Positions 5,656 through 10,465 of a stretch of 10,465 nt of DNA are shown in pieces. This stretch comes from Bacillota bacterium. Its GTDB lineage: Bacteria > Bacillota_E > Symbiobacteriia > Symbiobacteriales > Symbiobacteriaceae. Under the pieces are notes generated by a model that was given only the letters and a program-made list of their open reading frames with translations, was not told where the DNA came from and did no database searches. A program made the position numbers and the translations under genes. The stretch covers positions 1-10,465 of the forward strand of contig QGVE01000100.1 in the NCBI GenBank assembly GCA_003242675.1, in the 5' to 3' direction. Each line of letters opens with the position of its first letter. Positions within the stretch are counted from its first letter, which is position 1.

Positions 5656-6374
5656 CGACGTTGTCGCTCCGGCGCGTATCCAAGTCCTTCGGCCGAACCC
5701 GGGTGCTCCACGACCTGTCCCTGGACGTCGCCCCCGGCGAGGTGGTCGCGCTGCTGGGGCCCAACGGAGCCGGCAAGACGACCACCCTCCGCCTGATCGC
5801 CGGGCTCATCCGCCCCGATGAGGGCGAGATCCTCATCGGCGGAAAGTCGCTCCTCCGCAACCGGCAGCTGTGCCAGCGCTCGGTGGGGTACCTGCCGGAT
5901 ACCCCCTTCGTCTACCCGAACCTCACCGGCCGGGAGATGCTCCTGCTCGTGAGCGACCTGCGCCGGCTGCCCCGCTCCGAGAGCCTCCCCCGGATCGAGC
6001 AGCTGCTCGCCCAGTTTGACCTGACCGAGGACGCCGACCGGCTGACCGGCGAGTACTCGCTGGGCATGAAGCGGAAGCTGGGGCTCTGCATGGCGCTCCT
6101 GCACCGGCCCTCGCTGCTGCTGTTGGATGAACCGCTGAACGGCCTGGATCCGGGCCAGGCCCGGCTGTTCAAGGACGTGATCTTCCGCCTCCGCTCGCAG
6201 AACTGCGCGGTGCTCATGTCCACGCACCTGCTCCCCACGGCCCAGGAGATGTCCGACGCCGTCTGCATCCTCGACAAGGGCCGGCTCGTCGGCGGCAAGT
6301 GGTCGCCGGCGAAGCAGCCCGGCTCGCTGGAAGAGCAGTATTTCCGCGTGCTGCAGGGCACGCAGGCGGGCTGA
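5652..6374 (+). CDS. ABC transporter ATP-binding protein
   Basis: A 240-residue cytoplasmic ATPase subunit. Walker A GPNGAGKTT (36-44), the VGYLPDTP region (78-85) typical of ABC-2/EcsA-type ATPases, a signature loop YSLGM (135-139) in place of LSGGQ, Walker B LLLLDEP (155-161), D-loop NGLD (163-166) and H-loop His192. All catalytic elements are present; the signature is reduced but such forms occur in this subfamily. The GTG start overlaps the preceding stop codon. It is expected to pair with the permease 31 nt downstream. With the Yip1-like and three-helix proteins it would form an exporter or an immunity pump for the peptides. Substrate is inferred only. Confidence 0.93.
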   Translation: MTTLSLRRVSKSFGRTRVLHDLSLDVAPGEVVALLGPNGAGKTTTLRLIAGLIRPDEGEILIGGKSLLRNRQLCQRSVGYLPDTPFVYPNLTGREMLLLVSDLRRLPRSESLPRIEQLLAQFDLTEDADRLTGEYSLGMKRKLGLCMALLHRPSLLLLDEPLNGLDPGQARLFKDVIFRLRSQNCAVLMSTHLLPTAQEMSDAVCILDKGRLVGGKWSPAKQPGSLEEQYFRVLQGTQAG

Positions 6375-6405
6375 GCCTGAGAAAGGAGGAGACGGGCTGC
6401 CTACC

Positions 6406-7920
6406 GTGGTGCCGGTCTTGAGGACAGTTCTCCGCATGGGGTTCAGGGAATCGTGGTACCGGCCGGGCCAGCCGCTGCTCACGCTCGCCCGGCTTGTGGC
6501 GTATGCGCTCGTGGGCGGGTACCTGCTGTTCGTCTCGGCGCTGCTTCCGCCGGCCGGGGCATGGCTCCCCCTCTACCGCGCGGCCGGCTGGATCCTGACC
6601 TTCACGGCGCTGGGCGTTTACGTGCGCAGGGTTCCCCCCCGCGAAGAGCTGGATTTCCTCGCGCTTCTGCCGGTAAGCCGCCTCACGCAGCTTGCCATGT
6701 GGCTCGCGGAGGGCCTGGTGCGGCACCTCGGGTTCGCGCTCGCGGTCCTCTGCCTGTTCGCAGGCCCGGCAATGGCCTTCCCCGCGTCGCTGGGCGCGCT
6801 GGCCGTCACCTATCCGCTGCTCTGGCTCCACACGCACCTGGCGGCGGTTGCGCTGAAGCTGATGCTGGACCACCTCGAGCGGGTCCGCTGGCTCTACCTG
6901 CTGGCTCTGCTCCCGCTGGCGGGTCTGGCGGTCGGGCTCGGCCGGGCGCTGGGGACGGGGACCGGCCTCCCGGACGCCCTTACGCGGCTCGCGCCCCTGG
7001 ACCGCTGGGTCGGCATCTACTGGTACGCGGCCGCCGTCACGGCCGGCTCCTGGACGGAGGCGGTGCTCTCGCTCCTGGTCGGGCTGGCCGGGCTGGCGGG
7101 CCTCGCCGCCGTCGCCGTCGCCCTCCTGGCGACCCTGCCGGAGGCACCGGCCCCGGCCGGCGGTGCCCGGTGGCCTGCGATCCGCGGGCATGCGGACCCG
7201 GTCCGGGCCGCGGGCTCTCCCGCGGCTCGCACCGCCCCGCCGCCCCATCCGCTGGTCACCCTGCTGCGCCACGACCTGCGCCGGCTGCTGCGGCGGCCCC
7301 GGCACGCGGCCGTGACGTGGGTGGCGCCCCTCGGCGTGGTGGCCCTCGTCGCCCTGGCCGGCGGCGGCCTGCTGGAACTGGCGCGGGAGGGCGATGCGGT
7401 GGTCCGGGGGATTCTGACCGTGCTTCTCCCCACGCTGCTGGGGCTGACGGCCGGCCCCTCCGTGGCCTGGCTCTTCCTGCAGGAGGACCACGGCATCCTG
7501 GGGCTGCTCCGCTCCACCGCCGGGTCGCTCACCTACCTGCTCAGCAAGTGGCTCTACCTGTCTGCCCTCTCCGCCGGACCGGTGCTCGCCGGTTCCGGCC
7601 TGGTCGCCTGCCTGATCCGCGCCGACTGGCGGCTGACGGTGGCCATTGCCGCCGCATCGGTGGTTGTCGCCCCCGCGCTGACCCTGCTGCTGCACGTCCT
7701 GCGCACGGCGATGGGCGCCAATCCCCGGGAGCCGTCCACCTCGTCGTTCATTTGGTTTGGCCTCGGGGCCTACGTGTACGCCATCACCCTGCTGGCCTTC
7801 GTGCTCACCGGGCTGGAGGCGCTCATCCTCCCGGTGGCGATCCCCGCGTGGCTCCTGCTGGTCGGCCTCGGCATCGTGCTCGCGAGCCGCCTCCTGGAGC
7901 GGATGGACCTGGCGGAGTAG
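6406..7920 (+). CDS. ABC-2-type transporter permease, large two-half form
   Basis: A 504-residue polytopic protein with about 10-12 hydrophobic helices in two halves, separated by a hydrophilic Ala/Pro-rich linker (about 245-285). The N-terminal cytoplasmic segment (RTVLRMGFRESWYRPGQP) precedes the first helix. It is the membrane partner of the ATPase just upstream. The start is uncertain: GTG 6406 is the nearest common start but lies 16 nt from AAGGAGG (6383-6389), whereas an in-frame CTG at 6397 has ideal 7-nt spacing. The gene is the last of the operon; a hairpin lies 68 nt beyond its stop. Whether it exports the peptides, extrudes them from the producer's own membrane, or moves something else cannot be told from sequence. 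Confidence 0.85.
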   Translation: MVPVLRTVLRMGFRESWYRPGQPLLTLARLVAYALVGGYLLFVSALLPPAGAWLPLYRAAGWILTFTALGVYVRRVPPREELDFLALLPVSRLTQLAMWLAEGLVRHLGFALAVLCLFAGPAMAFPASLGALAVTYPLLWLHTHLAAVALKLMLDHLERVRWLYLLALLPLAGLAVGLGRALGTGTGLPDALTRLAPLDRWVGIYWYAAAVTAGSWTEAVLSLLVGLAGLAGLAAVAVALLATLPEAPAPAGGARWPAIRGHADPVRAAGSPAARTAPPPHPLVTLLRHDLRRLLRRPRHAAVTWVAPLGVVALVALAGGGLLELAREGDAVVRGILTVLLPTLLGLTAGPSVAWLFLQEDHGILGLLRSTAGSLTYLLSKWLYLSALSAGPVLAGSGLVACLIRADWRLTVAIAAASVVVAPALTLLLHVLRTAMGANPREPSTSSFIWFGLGAYVYAITLLAFVLTGLEALILPVAIPAWLLLVGLGIVLASRLLERMDLAE

Positions 7921-7987
7921 CGAGACCATATCTTGACTCTGGCCGAGTACTGCGGCACCATCTATGAAGGAGCATCCGCCCGCGTGA

Positions 7988-8014
7988 TCAGGCTCTGCCC
8001 ACAGGGGGGCCTGA
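7988..8014 (+). terminator. Hairpin downstream of the permease, probable operon end
   Basis: TCAGGC / GCCTGA (6 bp) encloses a further CCC / GGG pairing with an ACA loop, giving a GC-rich stem with an internal loop. No T-tract. It lies between the operon and the 99-residue gene, so it may end the operon transcript. The adjacent 7921-7987 holds a TTGACT (7933-7938), but no good -10 at normal spacing, so I do not call a promoter. Confidence 0.4.
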
Positions 8015-8083
8015 CACGGTCCGGGCGAACTTGCTTCGGAAGGCGCCAGGTCTCATCGCGCAGTGCAGAACAGGAGGGCGTAC

Positions 8084-8383
8084 ATGTACGAGTTTCAAGG
8101 CCGCGACTGGACCGAGCTGGCCAGAGCGTGGGGCATCTCGCTGGAACACGAGGATGATGAGCTCGCCGCCCGGGTCCGGCATTACATGCGCACGCATGTT
8201 TCGCCGACGGATGCCACCCCCGATCCCGCCATGGTCGCCGACCTCCGGCGCTTCGTGGCCGGGTTCTGCGAAAACACCAAGGACCGCCCCGACGCGCCGC
8301 TGTGGCAGGGCCTGCGGGACATCAAGCACGACCTGACCTTCGTGCAGTTCTGTGACGTGCTCCTGCGCCACATGTGGTGCTGA
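8084..8383 (+). CDS. Unrecognised 99-residue soluble protein
   Basis: No family recognised. The ATG at 8084 has AGGAGG (8072-8077) with 6 nt spacing, which supports a real gene. The product is hydrophilic, without signal peptide or membrane helix, rich in charged and aromatic residues, and mostly helical in appearance. Three cysteines (62, 90 and the terminal residue 99) and several histidines (33, 38, 82, 96) could bind a metal, but no standard zinc motif is spaced correctly. It lies 163 nt after the permease, behind a terminator-like hairpin, and 162 nt before the arginase-like gene, so it is probably a single-gene unit. Any link with the peptide operon is a guess. Confidence 0.75.
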   Translation: MYEFQGRDWTELARAWGISLEHEDDELAARVRHYMRTHVSPTDATPDPAMVADLRRFVAGFCENTKDRPDAPLWQGLRDIKHDLTFVQFCDVLLRHMWC

Positions 8384-8400
8384 GGCCGAGGTGAAGGTCG

Positions 8401-8435
8401 CTGATCCGCCGGTGACGCGGTGACCGGCGCATCAG
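8401..8435 (+). terminator. Hairpin terminator-like element after the 99-residue gene
   Basis: TGATCCGCCGGT (8402-8413) pairs with ACCGGCGCATCA (8423-8434) with one mismatch and a 9-nt loop; an outer C-G pair extends it. It starts 18 nt after the stop codon. The T-tract is missing, as with every other hairpin in this window. Confidence 0.5.
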
Positions 8436-8515
8436 TGGCCTTCATCGCGCCCGGCCCCCGTGCGCGCAGTTCACCCCGGCTCCCTGCAGCGCCGGGCTCC
8501 AGCCCGCCCGCGCTC

Positions 8516-8524
8516 TGCTACAAT
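8516..8524 (+). promoter_or_regulatory. Extended -10 promoter of the arginase-like gene
   Basis: TGCTACAAT combines an extended TGn with TACAAT (five of six consensus). No clear -35 is seen 17-18 nt upstream, as is common for extended -10 promoters. The transcript would start near 8531, directly before the Shine-Dalgarno GGGGTGA (8532-8538). Confidence 0.5.
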
Positions 8525-8545
8525 GGGAGCCGGGGTGACCCGTCT

Positions 8546-9331
8546 ATGGACACGCCTTTCCTCGTGCTCAACCTCGACGACACCCTGACCTGGCAGCCTG
8601 GGCTGCTGGCCGCCCCGCACCAGTGGATCGACCTCCGCCACGTGCCCGGGAAGAAGGCTTGTGCCACGGAGGAAGCCCTCTCGGCCATCGCGGCCGCCCT
8701 TCAGCCGCACCAGCACGTCCCGCTCTGCTATTGGGGCGCCGGCGAGTACCACTACGTGACGCTGCTCCGGCTCCGGGCCCTGCGCCGGCCGGTGACGCTC
8801 TTCCTGTTCGACCACCACCACGACGCGGCACCCCAGCCGTCCGACATGGTCACCTGCGGCAACTGGGTGCGCCATGCGCTGGCCCTGCCCTGGGTCCGGC
8901 GCGCGATCTGGGTGGGCGGACGGCACCCGGAGCTGCAGCTCTACCTCCCCCACCCCCGCATCCTGCGGGTCACCGAGCCCGGGCCGCCGGAGCCCTTCGC
9001 CGCATGGGCGCGGCAGGCCGTTCCCACCAGGGAGATTTACATCTCCATCGACAAGGATGTCCTGGCGCCCGAGGACGGCGCCACCACCTGGGGCGCCGGC
9101 GACCTGACGCTCGCGGAACTGCTGGACTGGCTGAAGGCGCTCGCCGCCCACCGGCGCATCGCCGGCGCCGACGTCTGCGGCGAATGGGCCCTCTCCCCCG
9201 CCCAGGTGTTCCCCGGGCCCCAGGACCGGCGGGCCATCGACCGCAACCAGCACGCCAACATCGCCATCCGCGAAGTCCTCCTGCCGGCCCTCGCCTCCCC
9301 CAGCCCTGCCGCGCCGAGCCGCGACGGCTGA
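8546..9331 (+). CDS. Arginase/agmatinase-fold (ureohydrolase-like) protein
   Basis: A 261-residue protein of the ureohydrolase superfamily, whose members use a dinuclear manganese centre to hydrolyse guanidino substrates such as arginine, agmatine or formiminoglutamate. Metal motifs are recognisable: WGAGEYHY with His69 in place of the usual GGDH, FDHHHDA with Asp89, His91 and Asp93 (DxHxD), and SIDKDVL with Asp169 and Asp171 (SxDxD). The C-terminal ADVCGEWALSP matches the family strand that usually carries a catalytic glutamate (Glu). It is shorter than typical arginases (~300 residues), and the substrate-binding loops differ, so the substrate is unknown. The ATG at 8546 has GGGGTGA 7 nt upstream and an extended -10 promoter. 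It converges with the S-layer protein gene, with only four bases between the two stops. Confidence 0.85.
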   Translation: MDTPFLVLNLDDTLTWQPGLLAAPHQWIDLRHVPGKKACATEEALSAIAAALQPHQHVPLCYWGAGEYHYVTLLRLRALRRPVTLFLFDHHHDAAPQPSDMVTCGNWVRHALALPWVRRAIWVGGRHPELQLYLPHPRILRVTEPGPPEPFAAWARQAVPTREIYISIDKDVLAPEDGATTWGAGDLTLAELLDWLKALAAHRRIAGADVCGEWALSPAQVFPGPQDRRAIDRNQHANIAIREVLLPALASPSPAAPSRDG

Positions 9332-9335
9332 CGGA

Positions 9336-10465
9336 TCACCGGGCGGCCAGGCCGGCGGCCGGATCCGGAGCAGGACCCACGTCCAGGGCGCGCACCAGCA
9401 TCACCGCCGCCTCCGCGCGGGTGGCGCTGCGCCCGGCGCGGAAGGTATAGCGCCCGTCCGGTTCGGGGTAGCCGGCGATCAGCCCAGCCCGAATGGCCTC
9501 GGCCACGTGCCGGGGCCTCTGCCATTCTCCGGCGTCCACGAACCACCGGCCGCCGATCTCCGCCCCGCCGTCCGCCAGCACCAGCGGCGTGGCCAGGGCC
9601 CTCGCCTCGCGCCCCAGCGCCCGCACCAGCATCACCGCGATCTCCTCCCGCGGGATGGGCCGGTCGGGCTCGAAGCGGCCCTCCGCGTACTCCTCGGGCC
9701 GGACGAGCCCCGCGGCGACGGCGGCGCCCAGGTAGCCGTCCGCCACCACCCAGTGGCCCGATACGTCCCCGAAGCCCGCCGCGTCACCCGGCCTCCGCTT
9801 CAGGCCCAGGGCGGAGGCCAGCATCCGCACGAACGCGGCGCGGGTGAGCGGGGCGTCGGGCCGGAAGGTGCCGTCCCCGTATCCCGACACCACCCCGGCC
9901 TCTAGCAGCCGGGCGATCGCCTCCTCCGCCCAGTGGCCGTCCACATCGATCTGCCCTCCCACCGGCCGGGCCAGGTAGAGCGCACCGCCCACCTGCCGCA
10001 GCTCCGCCCCGGTCAGGGCCGCGACGAAGGCGGCATCCACGTAGGTCTGCCCCAGCCGCTCCTGCACCGGCAGGGCCAGGAGGAGCGGCTTCCCGGCCGC
10101 ACTGGCGGCAACCCGCCCCAGGCTGTACTCGCCCGCCACGGCCACGGGGGCCGGCTGTCCAGCGTCCCCCGCGGCCGGATCCGGCCGCCGCCACCAGGTC
10201 CGGCCGGCCGCCGGGAACCGCTCGGCTTCCAGGCCCCAGGCGAGCAGCACTGACTCGGGCACCAGCACCGCCCCGGACGGATGGACCAGGGCCGGGGCCC
10301 CGGCCGGCTTGCCGCGCACCACCAGGGGCTGGCTGCGGAACGGCTGCGCCTGCGGCGGGCGGGCCCCCCCCCCGCCGGGGGGGGAGGCCCGCCCCCCCGC
10401 TCCCCGCCCCCCCCGCGGCCACACCCGCCAGGCCGCCCCGCCGCCCCGCCGGCCCCCCGGCAGCG
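9336..10465 (-). CDS. S-layer-homology protein with copper-amine-oxidase-like stalk domain, 5' end missing
   Basis: A cell-envelope protein with three C-terminal SLH domains that bind secondary cell-wall polymer. SLH1 lies at about 9805-9955 (DVDGHWAEEAI, SGYGDGTFRPD, TRAAF), SLH2 at about 9620-9773 (FGDVSGHWV, GRFEPD, REEIAVML) and SLH3 at about 9380-9545 (FVDAGEWQRP, AGYPEPDGRYTF, TRAEAAVML). The N-terminal part (about 10000-10340) resembles the copper-amine-oxidase N-terminal stalk repeat (PLVVRGKPAGAPALVHPSGA then GQTYVDAAFVAALTGAEL). The frame stays open to the window edge, so the start and signal peptide are outside or unreadable. The GTG at 10424 is not a credible start. Beyond about 10358 the DNA is dominated by G/C homopolymers and the translation is Gly/Arg/Pro-rich, so frameshift errors are likely there. 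No enzymatic domain is seen in the visible part. Confidence 0.9.
   Translation of the reverse strand, partial: LPGGRRGGGAAWRVWPRGGRGAGGRASPPGGGGARPPQAQPFRSQPLVVRGKPAGAPALVHPSGAVLVPESVLLAWGLEAERFPAAGRTWWRRPDPAAGDAGQPAPVAVAGEYSLGRVAASAAGKPLLLALPVQERLGQTYVDAAFVAALTGAELRQVGGALYLARPVGGQIDVDGHWAEEAIARLLEAGVVSGYGDGTFRPDAPLTRAAFVRMLASALGLKRRPGDAAGFGDVSGHWVVADGYLGAAVAAGLVRPEEYAEGRFEPDRPIPREEIAVMLVRALGREARALATPLVLADGGAEIGGRWFVDAGEWQRPRHVAEAIRAGLIAGYPEPDGRYTFRAGRSATRAEAAVMLVRALDVGPAPDPAAGLAAR
10358..10420. other. G/C homopolymer cluster near the window end, suspected low-quality sequence
   Basis: Runs of 10 C (10364-10373), 8 G (10377-10384), 7 C (10392-10398) and 8 C (10407-10414) occur within 60 bases, unlike any internal part of the window. 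A similar cluster lies at the other edge (8 C at 64-71). This pattern at both ends suggests sequencing or assembly error at contig edges rather than biology. Confidence 0.55.

Noticed and set aside
4947..6482. Long minus-strand open frame of 511 codons opposite the Yip1, small membrane and ATPase genes
   Set aside because: Antisense to the ABC ATPase with intact Walker motifs; Gln/Glu/His/Arg-rich translation without domains or ribosome site.
6214..7929. 571-codon minus-strand and 504-codon plus-strand alternative frames over the permease
   Set aside because: Both are shadow frames of a hydrophobic permease gene; one reads as hydrophilic repeats of Gln/Arg/Gly, the other as Ala/Arg/Gly/Pro.
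7933..7985. Promoter for the 99-residue gene starting at TTGACT
   Set aside because: The only hexamer at 17-nt spacing (CACCAT) matches the -10 consensus at three of six bases, and TATGAA is 24 nt away.
1..10465. CRISPR array, insertion sequence, integrase or attachment-site repeats around the peptide operon
   Set aside because: No regularly spaced repeats, transposase or integrase motifs, or matching direct repeats were found at the borders of 3038-3178 and 7921-8083.

Overview
The window is very GC-rich, yet it uses strong Bacillus-type ribosome-binding sites (AGGAGG), sigma-A-like promoters, TTG and GTG starts, and an S-layer-homology protein with copper-amine-oxidase-like stalk repeats. 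This combination suggests a high-GC Firmicute of the Symbiobacterium type. That assignment is an inference; no rRNA or other taxonomic marker is present. Both ends of the window fall inside genes and are full of long G/C homopolymers, so sequence accuracy is doubtful in the outer ~100 bases.

Layout. Bases 1-2125 (minus strand) hold an RtcB-type RNA ligase (3' end cut off by the window edge) behind an HtpX-type membrane zinc protease with its own promoter. Bases 2126-2533 are a gene-free divergent region with RNA-like inverted repeats. A YbaK/ProX-type deacylase-like gene follows (2534-3037, plus). After an AT-rich, near-consensus promoter at 3113-3141, a seven-gene plus-strand block runs to 7920: a membrane-anchored C39-type cysteine peptidase, two paralogous small hydrophobic Gly/Ala-rich proteins, a Yip1-like multispanning protein, a three-helix small membrane protein, an ABC ATPase and a large ABC permease. 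Bases 8084-8383 encode an unrecognised 99-residue protein. Bases 8546-9331 encode an arginase/agmatinase-fold protein, converging with a minus-strand S-layer-homology protein (9336-10465, start outside the window).

The seven-gene block is the main point of interest. I read it as a putative secreted two-peptide bacteriocin-like system. Both small proteins begin with a short basic N-terminus and one membrane helix, followed outside the membrane by a double-glycine-like leader motif and then a cationic, cysteine-free, glycine-rich hydrophobic domain of about 64-69 residues. The stand-alone C39 peptidase has the same predicted topology, so its active site would lie on the same outer face as the cleavage sites. 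In classical double-glycine systems the C39 domain is cytoplasmic and fused to the exporter. The Yip1/ABC genes would then serve export, or more likely self-protection, by analogy with YknWXYZ of Bacillus subtilis. Function is inferred from motifs, topology and gene order only.
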